DNA from: Hyphomicrobiales bacterium | GTDB lineage: Bacteria; Pseudomonadota; Alphaproteobacteria; Rhizobiales; Rhizobiaceae | DNA length: 64,000 nucleotides | Direction of reading: 5' to 3' | Assembly: GCA_900469625.1 (NCBI GenBank) | Contig: UBXV01000007.1 | Coordinates: forward strand, 248,001-312,000 | Shown: piece after piece, positions 1 through 8,831 of the stretch | How positions within the stretch are numbered: the stretch's first letter is position 1 | How the letters are laid out: each line of letters starts with the position of its first letter | Made by a program: the position numbers and the translations under genes | The notes under the pieces: generated by a model | The model's database searches: none | The model's input: the letters and a program-made list of their open reading frames with translations, nothing else | What the model was told of the DNA's origin: nothing

Positions 1-348
1 CTTTTCGCCATCGTTCAGTTCCGCGGTTTCGCCGGGCTTGAAGGCGGTCGGCTTCTGGCTCGAAAAGCCGAAAGCGGACACTTCGCCGGCGGCAGTACCG
101 GCAAGCACGTCGCCCGAGATCACGAACTTGCCGTCACGCTCGACCTGGCTGTCGGCGCCCGGCGCACGGGCGACGATGTTCTGGGTTGAGGTCGAGAGAG
201 CCGTCCACCAGCCGGAGACGGCCAGTTGATCCTTGTCGCGCAGCGACGAGATCAACAGGCCGGCCGTCGGCAGGGTCCAGAGCGCGACCAGGAGCAGGAC
301 CGACAGGTGAACGGCCCAGGTAAGAGGGGAGCGGGTCGCCGGGTTCAT
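1..348 (-). CDS. aglG: AglG, alpha-glucoside ABC transporter permease (partial, N-terminal part)
   Basis: The 116 N-terminal codons of an inner-membrane ABC sugar permease are present; the gene runs off the left edge. The ATG lies at 348-346, one base after the aglF stop, so translation is probably coupled. The product starts MNPATRSPLTWAVHLSVLLL and has one clear membrane segment at about residues 11-33 followed by a long polar stretch, as expected of the first periplasmic loop of this permease type. The name rests on its place as third gene after aglE and aglF, next to an AglR-like repressor; the sequence alone only says MalG-like permease. Confidence 0.8.
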   Translation of the reverse strand, partial: MNPATRSPLTWAVHLSVLLLVALWTLPTAGLLISSLRDKDQLAVSGWWTALSTSTQNIVARAPGADSQVERDGKFVISGDVLAGTAAGEVSAFGFSSQKPTAFKPGETAELNDGEK

Positions 349-349
349 C

Positions 350-1360
350 TCAGTGCCCCTTCATTTCTTTGGCCGCGTTGCGGATGTTCCAGACCATGAT
401 CGGGATGACCAGCACCATGATGACGACGGCGATAGCAGCGCCTCGCCCGAAGTCGCCACCGCCGCGGAACATCCAGTCGAACATCAGGTTGGCGAGCACC
501 TGGCTCTGCCATTGCCCGTTGGTCATCGCCAGAACGATGTCGAAGACCTTGAGGACGAGGATCGTGATCGTCGTCCAGACCACGGCGATCGTGCCCCAGA
601 TCTGCGGCACCATGATCTTGAAGAAGATCTGCCAGCCATTGGCGCCATCGATCACGGCGGCCTCGACCGTCTCTTCCGGGATGCCGCGCAGCGCGGCCGA
701 GAGGATGACCATGGCAAAGCCGGTCTGGATCCAGACGAGGATCGCCATGAGGAAGAAGTTGTTCCAGAAGGGCAGCGTGATCCAGGCCTGCGGCTCGCCG
801 CCGAAGGCAACGACGATGGCGTTCAGGAGACCGATTTGTTCCGTGCCCTCAGCGCGATAGTCGTAGATGAATTTCCAGATGACGGCAGCGCCGACGAAGG
901 AGATCGCCATCGGCATGAAGATCAGGGTCTTGGCGATATTGCCCCACCAGATGCGATCGGTCAGGGCCGCGATGACAAGCCCGAAGAAGGTCGCGAGCGC
1001 CGGCACCACCAGCAGCCAGAGGAAATTGTTGAAGATCGACTGGCGAAACTCGCCATCGTTCAGCATCCAGACGTAGTTGCTGGCACCCACGAAGTTTTGT
1101 CCGGCGCGATCGTGCACACTGAACCAGACCGACATGATTACGGGGTAGATGAGATAGATGGTCAGCGCGAACAGCGCGGGGGCGAGAAACAGCCATGGCC
1201 GGATGGCATTGGTGATACGCAGATTGCGCGACGCTTCGACACCGGATCTTCCCTTCGAAGGGAAGATCAGATCGAGGATGAAGCTGGTTCCCCAGAAATA
1301 GGCCGCACAGCCGAGCACCCCGGCCACCATCGTGCCTACCGCAAAGACGAGCTGTTGCAT
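350..1360 (-). CDS. aglF: AglF, alpha-glucoside ABC transporter permease
   Basis: This is a 336-residue inner-membrane permease of the MalF type. It has six or more hydrophobic segments and the EAA loop that contacts the ATPase near the C-terminus (EETVEAAVIDGANGWQIFFK). It would form the channel for maltose, sucrose and trehalose-like sugars together with AglG and an ATPase encoded beyond the window. I chose the ATG at 1360-1358 because GGGAGGG sits just upstream and the product then begins directly with a membrane segment; the longer upstream reading has an arginine-rich, non-protein-like composition. It follows aglE by about 140 bases on the same strand. Confidence 0.88.
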   Translation of the reverse strand: MQQLVFAVGTMVAGVLGCAAYFWGTSFILDLIFPSKGRSGVEASRNLRITNAIRPWLFLAPALFALTIYLIYPVIMSVWFSVHDRAGQNFVGASNYVWMLNDGEFRQSIFNNFLWLLVVPALATFFGLVIAALTDRIWWGNIAKTLIFMPMAISFVGAAVIWKFIYDYRAEGTEQIGLLNAIVVAFGGEPQAWITLPFWNNFFLMAILVWIQTGFAMVILSAALRGIPEETVEAAVIDGANGWQIFFKIMVPQIWGTIAVVWTTITILVLKVFDIVLAMTNGQWQSQVLANLMFDWMFRGGGDFGRGAAIAVVIMVLVIPIMVWNIRNAAKEMKGH

Positions 1361-1498
1361 GACATGTCCCTCCCCCAAGTGCGCGTTTCGCGCAGGGCAT
1401 GGCGATTGTCGCCGTTCTCGTTGGGGTCCAGACGCCCGAGCGTTCGATGGACCCCAAGGACAGGGCGGGCGGCGCAATTGCCGCCCGCCGTCCGGTTC

Positions 1499-2857
1499 TT
1501 ACTTGATGGCGTCCCAGGCCTTCTGGACGCTGTCTGCAACGTCGGTCGCCGACTTGCCGCCGACGAAATCGACCATGCCGGTCCAGAACGCGCCCGCACC
1601 GATCTTGCCGGGCATCAGGTCAGAGCCGTCGAAGCGGAAGGTCGTGGCATTCAGCAGGATCTCACCCTGCTTCTTCAGCGGCGGGTTGCCATAGGCATCG
1701 ACGTTGACGCTCTTGTAGGGCGTCAGGAAGCTTGTCTGCGCCATCCAGACTTCATGCGCGATCGGCGTCTTCAGGAACTCGATGAAGGCGCGTGCGGCAG
1801 GGGTGTCCTTGGTGATCATCGCCAGCGTGCCGGCGCCGAGCACCGGATTGCCGAGGTCCTTCTTGCTCTCATAGGGCGGCATGTAGAAGAAGTCGGCGTC
1901 CTCGCCGATCACCGTGCCCTCGGGGAAGAAGGACGGAATGAACGACGCCTGGTGGTGCAGGTAGCACTTCGGCGGCGAGGCAAACAGGCCCTTCGGGCTG
2001 TCGCGGAAGTCGGTGGACGCAACGGCTGCCGCGCCGCCATCGACGAACTTGTCGTTCTTGGCGAACCAGCCGAATTCGTCGATCGCGCCGACGACGGCGG
2101 CATCATTGAACGGGATCTCGTTCTTGACCCACTTGTCATAGACGTCGGCCGGCTGCGTGCGCAGCATCATGTCTTCGACCCAGTCGGTGGCTGGCCAGCC
2201 GGTAGCGCCACCCGAGCCGAGGCCGATGCACCAGGGCTTCTGGCCGTCGGCAGCGATCTTCTCGGTCAGCGCCTTCAGCTCTTCCATGGTCTTGGGCACT
2301 TCGTAGCCGGCGTCCTCGAAGTTTTCGGGCGAGTACCAGACCAGCGACTTCACGTCGATCTTGTAGGGGAAGGCATAAAGGGCGGCATTGCCGTCCTTGC
2401 CCTTGTAGGTCGAAAGGTCGACCCAGGACTGACCGGCGGCATAGTTGTCGAGCAGCCACTTCTGGGTGTCGTCGCCGAGCGGCGTCAGATAGCCCTTGGA
2501 AGCGAGATCGCCGATCAGGCCCGGCTGCGGCAGGATGGAAACGTCCGACGGGCTACCGGCCTGGGTGTCGATGACGATCTGCTGCTCGTAGTTTTCCGAG
2601 GACGAATACTTGATCTCGACGCCGGTCGCCTCGACGAAATAGGCATAGACGCTCTTGAACAGCGCCTCGTCCTCGCCGCGCCAGGGGCCGAATATCGTCA
2701 GCGTCTGGCCCTTGAGATCATGGCCCTTCTTGAACTCTTCGAAACTCGCCCAGTTGAATTTCGCATCTTCACCAGGCTTGAACTTCAGATCCGCAGCGCC
2801 GGCAGCGCCCGCAAACAGCGCCAGCGCGGCCACGCTCAACAGAAATGATCTTTTCAC
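1499..2857 (-). CDS. aglE: AglE, periplasmic alpha-glucoside-binding protein
   Basis: This is a 452-residue extracellular solute-binding protein of the family that feeds ABC sugar importers. The N-terminus is a signal peptide (MKRSFLLSVAALALFAGAAG, then AADLKFKPG). The start is a GTG at 2857-2855 with GGGAGGAG five bases upstream; no better ATG fits. The mature part shows the usual features of the family, such as LTIFGPWRGEDEALF near the N-terminus. It is the first gene of the operon aglE-aglF-aglG, and its 5' region carries a palindromic operator matching one at aglR. The agl name rests on that arrangement. Confidence 0.88.
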   Translation of the reverse strand: MKRSFLLSVAALALFAGAAGAADLKFKPGEDAKFNWASFEEFKKGHDLKGQTLTIFGPWRGEDEALFKSVYAYFVEATGVEIKYSSSENYEQQIVIDTQAGSPSDVSILPQPGLIGDLASKGYLTPLGDDTQKWLLDNYAAGQSWVDLSTYKGKDGNAALYAFPYKIDVKSLVWYSPENFEDAGYEVPKTMEELKALTEKIAADGQKPWCIGLGSGGATGWPATDWVEDMMLRTQPADVYDKWVKNEIPFNDAAVVGAIDEFGWFAKNDKFVDGGAAAVASTDFRDSPKGLFASPPKCYLHHQASFIPSFFPEGTVIGEDADFFYMPPYESKKDLGNPVLGAGTLAMITKDTPAARAFIEFLKTPIAHEVWMAQTSFLTPYKSVNVDAYGNPPLKKQGEILLNATTFRFDGSDLMPGKIGAGAFWTGMVDFVGGKSATDVADSVQKAWDAIK

Positions 2858-2917
2858 GGTGCTCTCCTCCCAAAGATGAACCCGGATCCCACCGGGCAGA
2901 TCATCAACGCGCAAAAT

Positions 2918-2931
2918 TCAAAGCGCTTTGA
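2918..2931. promoter_or_regulatory. Putative AglR operator upstream of aglE
   Basis: A perfect 14-bp palindrome, TCAAAGCGCTTTGA, lies 61 bases upstream of the aglE GTG. It has the even-spaced AAAGCGCTTT core typical of operators for the LacI/GalR family. The same core recurs at the start of aglR. Binding by AglR is inferred. Confidence 0.75.
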
Positions 2932-3120
2932 GTTTGCTAACAAACCATTGCGACACTCCAGGAGTCAAGAGCTTTCACTCCACCGGCCTCCATCCGACAT
3001 TATTTTGCTTTGCGGCAACTTTTTGCAGCGCGAAGCCACCGAATTCTGCTTTGTATGATGAAAAACGAGTGTTACAGAAATCGAGGGCGCTGGATGAAAC
3101 CATAAAAATCATACGGATAT

Positions 3121-3134
3121 CCAAAGCGCTTTGG
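3121..3134. promoter_or_regulatory. Putative AglR operator overlapping the aglR ribosome-binding site
   Basis: CCAAAGCGCTTTGG is a perfect 14-bp palindrome sharing the AAAGCGCTTT core with the aglE-side site. Its 3' end runs into the GGGAGGA that serves aglR, so a repressor bound here would sit on the start of its own gene, suggesting negative autoregulation. Confidence 0.75.
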
Positions 3135-3148
3135 GAGGAAAATTGACC

Positions 3149-4180
3149 ATGGCGGTCAATCTCAAGCAGCTCGCGGAACTTCTCGGCCTGTCGCAGACGA
3201 CAGTCAGCCGGGCGCTGAACGGCTATCCGGAAGTCAACGCCGAAACCCGCCAGCGCGTGCTGCAGGCGGTGCGCGAAACCGGCTATCGGCCGAACCGGGC
3301 GGCCCAACGGCTTGCGACCGGCAAGGCGTACTCGATCGGCATGGTCATGCCGATCGCCGCCGGCATCGACTCCGACGTGCATTTCGGCGAGTTCCTGGCG
3401 GGGCTGGGCGAGGAAGCGGTCAAACACGACTTTCATTTCGTGCTCAATCCGAGCGCACCGGAGGACGAAGAGGCAACCTTCCAGCGGCTGGCCGCCAGCG
3501 GCAATGTCGATGCGCTGTTTCTTGCCTATATGCGCGCCAACGATCCGCGCATCGCCATGCTGAAATCGCTCTCCATGCCCTTTGTCGTGCATGGGCGCTC
3601 GATCGGCGAGGCACGGGACTATCCATTCCTCGATATCGACAACACAGCCGCATTCTACGACGCGGCACGACTGCTGATCCAGCTCGGTCACCGCCGGATC
3701 GCATTGATCAACGGCCCGGACTATCTGAGTTTTTCCATCCGCCGTCGGAAAGGCATGGCCCGGGCATTGGCCGAGCACGGGCTGAACCTCGATGAAGCAC
3801 TCGTCCATCACTCGCTGATGACCGACGAACACGGTTATCGCAGCATGCAGCGCTTTCTTCAGCAGCCCGATGCTCCGACCGCCGTTCTCTGCTCGAGCAC
3901 GGTGCTTGCGCTCGGGGCCGTGCGCGCCATCAACCAGGCAGGGCTGGCGATCGGCCGCGATATCTCGCTGATCGCCCATGACGATGTGCTGCCGATGCTG
4001 AAGCCGGAGAATTTCAGCGTGCCGCTGACGACGACGCGCTCCTCGCTGAGGGCGGCCGGCGGGCGCATCGCGACAAGGCTGATCGCCAGCATCCTGAAGA
4101 GCGGCGCCTATCCCGACCAGGAACTGTGGCGCGCCGAACTGATCGTGCGCGCGTCGACCGGCCCCGCTCCGCAAAAATGA
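3149..4180 (+). CDS. aglR: AglR, LacI-family repressor of the agl operon
   Basis: This is a 343-residue LacI/GalR-type regulator. An N-terminal helix-turn-helix occupies about residues 3-50 (LKQLAELLGLSQTTVSRALN, then the hinge-helix region), followed by a periplasmic-binding-protein-like effector domain. The ATG at 3149 has GGGAGGAAAA six bases upstream; an earlier in-frame TTG at 3131 would lie inside the operator and is unlikely. It is divergent from aglE with two matching palindromes between them, which supports control of the alpha-glucoside operon and of itself. Its stop codon overlaps the folD terminator. Confidence 0.87.
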   Translation: MAVNLKQLAELLGLSQTTVSRALNGYPEVNAETRQRVLQAVRETGYRPNRAAQRLATGKAYSIGMVMPIAAGIDSDVHFGEFLAGLGEEAVKHDFHFVLNPSAPEDEEATFQRLAASGNVDALFLAYMRANDPRIAMLKSLSMPFVVHGRSIGEARDYPFLDIDNTAAFYDAARLLIQLGHRRIALINGPDYLSFSIRRRKGMARALAEHGLNLDEALVHHSLMTDEHGYRSMQRFLQQPDAPTAVLCSSTVLALGAVRAINQAGLAIGRDISLIAHDDVLPMLKPENFSVPLTTTRSSLRAAGGRIATRLIASILKSGAYPDQELWRAELIVRASTGPAPQK

Positions 4181-4205
4181 AAAACGCGCCGCAAAGGCGG
4201 CGCGT
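4172..4205 (-). terminator. Rho-independent terminator of folD
   Basis: A perfect 9-bp stem (ACGCGCCGC pairing with GCGGCGCGT) with a 4-base loop is followed on the minus strand by TTTTTCATTTTT. It sits 26 bases after the folD stop and overlaps the last codons of the convergent aglR. Confidence 0.85.
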
Positions 4206-4230
4206 CAGGGCTTCGACTATCCCTTGGCGA

Positions 4231-5130
4231 TCAGAAGCGCGGCGGCTTGCGGCCTGCCTTGCGATAGGCGGCAATGACCGTGTTTGCCATCAGCATGGCG
4301 ATCGTCATCGGGCCGACGCCGCCCGGCACGGGCGTAATCACGCCCGCGACCTTCTCCACCTCGCCAAAGGCGACATCGCCGACGAGCTTGGATTTTCCCT
4401 CGCCCTTTTCCGGTGCGGGCACGCGGTTGATCCCGACATCGATGACGGTCGCGCCGGGCTTGACCCAGTCAGCCTTGACCATCTCGGGCCGGCCGACGGC
4501 CGCGACCAGAATATCGGCATTGCGGCAGACTGCCGGCAGGTCTTTCGTGCGCGAATGCGCCGTCGTCACCGTCGCATTGGCGGCAAGCAGCAGGGCCGCC
4601 ATCGGCTTGCCGAACAGATTGGAGCGACCGACGACCACGGCGTTGAGGCCCGAAAGATCGTCGCCATGGGTCTGGCGCACGAACACCATCGCACCTGCCG
4701 GCGTGCACGAGACGAGGCCGCCTTCGAGATCACCGGTCGCCAGCTTGCCGGCGTTGACCACATGCAGGCCGTCCACGTCCTTTTCCGGCAGGATCGACTG
4801 AATGATCGGTTCTGAATTCAGGGGTTTGGGCAGCGGCAGCTGCACGAGAATGCCGTGGATCGTGGCGTCCGCATTGAGCTTGGCAACGAGCGCCGCCAGA
4901 TCCTCCTGCGTCGTGTCCTCAGGCAGAGTATGCTGGATCGACTGGAAGCCGCACTCCTTGGCCATCCTGCTCTTGGAGGCGACATAGGCATGGCTTGCCG
5001 GATCGTTGCCGACGATCACCACCGCGAGACCGGGTCGCACGCCTGCATCCGCTTCGAGCGCTTGTGTCGCGGATTTCACGGCCTCGATAACCGAAGCGGC
5101 GACCTGCTTGCCATCTATCACAGTCGTCAC
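4231..5130 (-). CDS. folD: FolD, methylenetetrahydrofolate dehydrogenase/cyclohydrolase
   Basis: This cytosolic bifunctional enzyme interconverts 5,10-methylene-, methenyl- and 10-formyl-tetrahydrofolate using NADP. At 299 residues it is of normal family length. The active-site segment [14 protein letters not shown] contains the catalytic lysine (K53), followed by [14 protein letters not shown], the nucleotide-binding [14 protein letters not shown] and the C-terminal [11 protein letters not shown]. The start is a GTG at 5130-5128 with a strong AGGAGG six bases upstream. It stands alone with its own terminator and is not functionally tied to the agl or polysaccharide genes beside it. Confidence 0.96.
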   Translation of the reverse strand: MTTVIDGKQVAASVIEAVKSATQALEADAGVRPGLAVVIVGNDPASHAYVASKSRMAKECGFQSIQHTLPEDTTQEDLAALVAKLNADATIHGILVQLPLPKPLNSEPIIQSILPEKDVDGLHVVNAGKLATGDLEGGLVSCTPAGAMVFVRQTHGDDLSGLNAVVVGRSNLFGKPMAALLLAANATVTTAHSRTKDLPAVCRNADILVAAVGRPEMVKADWVKPGATVIDVGINRVPAPEKGEGKSKLVGDVAFGEVEKVAGVITPVPGGVGPMTIAMLMANTVIAAYRKAGRKPPRF

Positions 5131-5327
5131 GGCGTTCCTCCTGGCTTCCTGTTCGCGGGCACACTCTAGTTCGCCTCGGGAAAGGCGATTGCCTCAAAGC
5201 GCCCTATGCTGTCCCAAACGCATAAATGCAAGGGGTAGCGACCACCAGATGCACGCTTGCGCTGCGCGCCGCGACATTTCCTCTCATCGCTGCAATGTCA
5301 CCGCGAACGGGAAGGTGCGCCCGAGGC

Positions 5328-7382
5328 TCAGCCGCGTGCGACTTTCTGGCGGGAATAGCTTTCGACCCGGGACCTCAGGGCGCGAAGATCGCCCTGAACC
5401 TTGGCAATACCGGCGCCATCCTCCGGCTCGACATCCCGGGACGGACGCATGGGCGGCGCGGCAGGCGTTACAAGCGCACGCGAGGCGAGATAGGCGGCAG
5501 TCAACGACTGCGCGTGATGAGCTGCCGGCGAAAAGGGCGGCGGCAGGTCGGCCTCGCGGATCGGCTGATCCTGCTCGTTGCGCGTGCGCGACAACGGGCC
5601 AGGATCCGGGTCCGTACCCGGCGCGGGCGGGTCGGGATCGACGGTCTCCGGCGGTACGCCTCTTGGAGCGGCAAACAGGCCGTTCAGGCTGCGGTAGACC
5701 CCGAGCAGGATGCCGAGACCAAGACCGGCGAGGAAACCGGCGATTGTTGCGCCGACGACGATGATCTTGCGCGACGGCCCCTTGGGCAACAATGCGGGCT
5801 CGGCCCGTGAGACGACACGGATGTTCTTGGTCGTCAGCTTTTCTTCCTCGCGCGTTTCGCTGGCGCGCTTCAGGAAGGATTCGTAGATTTCGCGGGTCGC
5901 AGCCGCATTTCTCTCCAGCTCGCGCAGCTCGACCATTTCACCGGACGAATTGATCTGGCGCGCTTTCTGCGCCGCAAACTGGCGGACGAGGTCCTGTTCG
6001 GCGCGCTCGGCGCGTTCGAGATCTGTTTGTGAGGCGGCAGCAATACGCCGCAGCTCATTGGCAATCTCGGCGCGGGAGGAATCGAGCGACTGCACGACGG
6101 CAATGCGCTGGGGATGACGGGGGCCAAGGCTTGCGTCGAGCGAGCTCAACTGCGCGCGGGTCGCCGCATACTGCTTGCGCAGTTCGGCAAGCGCTATCGA
6201 ACCGACCTCCTCGGGAAAGGCACCGGTCAAAACGTCGTCAATCCGGACCCGTCCGGAAACCTCGGCCTTGGCCTTGGCTTCGGCAATGCGATTGCGGGCG
6301 GCTGCAACCTGGTCGCTGAGGCTGAGCAATTGCTTGTCCGCGATCAGTTCGCCGCCTGCCCCAACGATGTCGTTGCGCGCCTTATACTCCTCGATCGCCT
6401 TTTCCAGAGTATCGAGCTCGGACTTGAGCTCGCCGATACGCTGGTCGAGTGCCGCGGTCGTCTTCTGGAAGAAGCCCGATTGTGCGGCCGTCTCCTCACC
6501 GAGAAACGTTTCGACCAGATGGTTCACGATCTCGGCGGATCTCTCCGGGCTTCGGCTTTCTGCCTCGACGATGGCAATGAACGTCTTGGGATCGCGCCAG
6601 ACGCGGATGGCGTCGCTGAGCTTCTGCAGCGTGCGGGGCGGCACCTCGCCGTCGGCAGCACCTGTGCCCGAAAACTCGGCATCGTTCCTGAGGTCGAGAT
6701 CACGGGCGACCTTCTCCATAACGGTGCGCGAGCGCAGCACTTCGAGCTGACTGTCCACAAGGGCAAGGATGCCTTCCGTCGCCAGCGATTGCTTGGAGAG
6801 GTCGGAATCGGTCAGCCGAACTTCCCGCGGGTCGATATAGAGCCGGCTCTCGGAAAGGTAGACGCTGGGTGTCGAAAGCGCGATCGCAACACCCGCGACT
6901 GCGCCGAGAACCGTCGTGGCGGCAATGACGTAGCGAAGCTGCCAGACGGAGCGAAGCACCGCCTTGAGGTCTATGAGCGGCCTGTCGCCGGGTGGCGGCA
7001 GCGTATTTCCGCCGTCGTTGCCGGACGCATCGCCGCCATCAAGCCATCGCGCCATCTTGGCGCCTGCGCCGCGAATACCGCGCTTCGGCTGCGGCCGGGA
7101 TGTGGCGCCACCCAGAGACGATTGCGTCTCGGGGCGGGATCGCGGCAATTGAGATGTCGCCGATGCTTGTGTCCGGGGCTGTGACGGCGGGCGCCCGTCA
7201 GCGCGCGGTTTCTCGGCGGCTTCGTCGGCCGCGGCATAGCGATTGAGCAACGACACGCCCGGGGATCCGCTTGGCGCGGCGTCCGGCCTCTGCGCTGGCT
7301 TCGGGTCTCGCGAACTCGCTGCTGCGATATCGAGCAACGATGCACGCGGAACCGGGCGTTTTTCGTCGTCGACGTTGAACAT
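5328..7382 (-). CDS. Wzz/GumC-family polysaccharide co-polymerase without kinase domain
   Basis: This is a 684-residue inner-membrane protein of the chain-length-determinant type. A proline/alanine-rich cytosolic leader of about 130 residues precedes the Wzz domain (LIDLKAVLRSVWQLRYVI), with TM1 at about 148-170. A long periplasmic coiled-coil region follows, then TM2 at about 540-562 and a 119-residue proline-rich tail. No Walker motifs or tyrosine-rich end are visible, so it lacks the BY-kinase part found in ExoP/Wzc. It would govern length or export of the glycan built by the nearby transferases. The start has only a modest GGGATAAG upstream. Confidence 0.82.
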   Translation of the reverse strand: MFNVDDEKRPVPRASLLDIAAASSRDPKPAQRPDAAPSGSPGVSLLNRYAAADEAAEKPRADGRPPSQPRTQASATSQLPRSRPETQSSLGGATSRPQPKRGIRGAGAKMARWLDGGDASGNDGGNTLPPPGDRPLIDLKAVLRSVWQLRYVIAATTVLGAVAGVAIALSTPSVYLSESRLYIDPREVRLTDSDLSKQSLATEGILALVDSQLEVLRSRTVMEKVARDLDLRNDAEFSGTGAADGEVPPRTLQKLSDAIRVWRDPKTFIAIVEAESRSPERSAEIVNHLVETFLGEETAAQSGFFQKTTAALDQRIGELKSELDTLEKAIEEYKARNDIVGAGGELIADKQLLSLSDQVAAARNRIAEAKAKAEVSGRVRIDDVLTGAFPEEVGSIALAELRKQYAATRAQLSSLDASLGPRHPQRIAVVQSLDSSRAEIANELRRIAAASQTDLERAERAEQDLVRQFAAQKARQINSSGEMVELRELERNAAATREIYESFLKRASETREEEKLTTKNIRVVSRAEPALLPKGPSRKIIVVGATIAGFLAGLGLGILLGVYRSLNGLFAAPRGVPPETVDPDPPAPGTDPDPGPLSRTRNEQDQPIREADLPPPFSPAAHHAQSLTAAYLASRALVTPAAPPMRPSRDVEPEDGAGIAKVQGDLRALRSRVESYSRQKVARG

Positions 7383-7523
7383 GACTTATCCCGCGGGTGC
7401 CGAGATGGCGAATTCCGAATAGTGAATTCAACCTAAGGAAACAGGGAAAACAAATGGTTAATTTTGACGAAAGAAACCGCCCTGCAACTTGTCGATCTCA
7501 CGCCTTATTAAACATTCCCGCAT

Positions 7524-8819
7524 ATGACGAGAAGGACTATTGGAAGCTCGACCTTGTTGCATCGCATCAAAGCGCTTTATCTTCGCCATCAGGCGCTTAT
7601 CCACGCCTACCTCTCCATGACGGGGGGCTCGGCGGGGCGCCTCATCCTGTCGCTCGCCTATTTCATCGCGATCGCCAATACGCTTGCCATCTCCGATTTC
7701 GGTCTCTTTGCCACCGCGTCGGCCGCCGGCATCATGATATCGAGGGCGCTGGCCTTCGGCTTCATGTCGCCACTCTACCGTGTGGCGACCGTCAAGCCGC
7801 TGCTCGTCGGCACCTATAGCGCCGGCTTTCTCGTCGGCGCGCTGCTTTCGCTGCCTCTGATCGCGCTTATCTGTACCGGCACCTACCTTGCGCTTTTCGC
7901 GCGCGACATGTCGGCCGGGACCTTTGCGGCCTTGATGGTTGCGGAGATCATATGCTGGCGCGGCCTCGAAACCGCGGTCATCGTTCTCAACGGCCTTGGC
8001 CGCTTCGGTCGCGGCGCCCTGCTCGTCGTCATCGCCACCGCCATCCGCACAGTTGCCGCCCTGCTCTTTGCACTGTCTGAGGCAACGACGCTCGCCGCCT
8101 GGTCGCAGTTCTATCTTGCCGCCAACGCCATCAGCCTTCTGGTCGCGCTCGCCTTGTTCTACCCGCGGGTGCGCCTTCGCTGGCAACCGCGCCTCTATGT
8201 GCGTCGCTGGGCTGATTCGGTTTCGGTCGCTGGCGCCGAAATCCTGTTCTACGTGCAGTCCGAGTTCGACAAGATCGTCGTGCTGGCGATCGGCGGCCCG
8301 GCCGTCTCCGGCGTCTACGCCATCCTGATGCGGCTCGCCGACCTCACCGCCCTGCCCGTGCGATCGTTCAACACGCTGCTCGTCCAGCGGATCATGCGCA
8401 CGCCGGATGCGATCGCGCGCTGGCCTGTGCGCCTGTCGATCGAGTTCGCGGTGGCGGCCGCCTCATTCGCGGCGATCGCCGCCATGGCGATCTATCTCGC
8501 CATTTTCCCGAACGGTCTTGGCCACAACGTGTCGGCCGCCGCACCGATCGTAGCGACGATCCTGCTGGTACCCTCGTTCCGCAACCTGATCGAATATCAT
8601 TCGGAGCTGCTCTACGCGACCGGACGCACGGTTCGACGCATGGCCAATCTGCTGGTCGCGGGCGTGGTAAAAGCCGGGCTGCTTTCGCTGCTTTTGACGC
8701 AGACCACCGATGTCGCAGCCTGGGCGCCGGCCCTCAACCTGATTTTCCTGGCGCTCTATCTCTTGTCCTTCGGCCTGACCTACACGGCGCTCGCCAAGCC
8801 GGCCAACCGGGTCATCTGA
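7524..8819 (+). CDS. O-antigen/polysaccharide flippase-like membrane protein
   Basis: This is a 431-residue, almost entirely hydrophobic protein with about 12 membrane segments, resembling Wzx/PST-type exporters that flip lipid-linked oligosaccharides across the inner membrane. Basic loops and patterns such as LYATGRTVRRMANLLVAGVV fit the family. It is divergent from the Wzz-like gene and convergent with the DUF6492-like gene, ending 12 bases from that gene's stop. The start at 7524 has no good Shine-Dalgarno; a start near 7617 is possible. The substrate is unknown. Confidence 0.72.
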   Translation: MTRRTIGSSTLLHRIKALYLRHQALIHAYLSMTGGSAGRLILSLAYFIAIANTLAISDFGLFATASAAGIMISRALAFGFMSPLYRVATVKPLLVGTYSAGFLVGALLSLPLIALICTGTYLALFARDMSAGTFAALMVAEIICWRGLETAVIVLNGLGRFGRGALLVVIATAIRTVAALLFALSEATTLAAWSQFYLAANAISLLVALALFYPRVRLRWQPRLYVRRWADSVSVAGAEILFYVQSEFDKIVVLAIGGPAVSGVYAILMRLADLTALPVRSFNTLLVQRIMRTPDAIARWPVRLSIEFAVAAASFAAIAAMAIYLAIFPNGLGHNVSAAAPIVATILLVPSFRNLIEYHSELLYATGRTVRRMANLLVAGVVKAGLLSLLLTQTTDVAAWAPALNLIFLALYLLSFGLTYTALAKPANRVI

Positions 8820-8831
8820 GCCTGGTGAAGC

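Noticed and set aside
353-2848. 831-codon reading frame on the plus strand across aglF and aglE
   Set aside because: It is the antisense of two clear ABC transporter genes; its D/R/H-rich composition without hydrophobic segments is typical of the reverse frame of GC-rich genes.
7567-7579. AAAGCGCTTT core resembling the AglR operator
   Set aside because: It lies inside the flippase-like coding region, with an imperfect flank and no link to agl genes; a chance occurrence is more likely.
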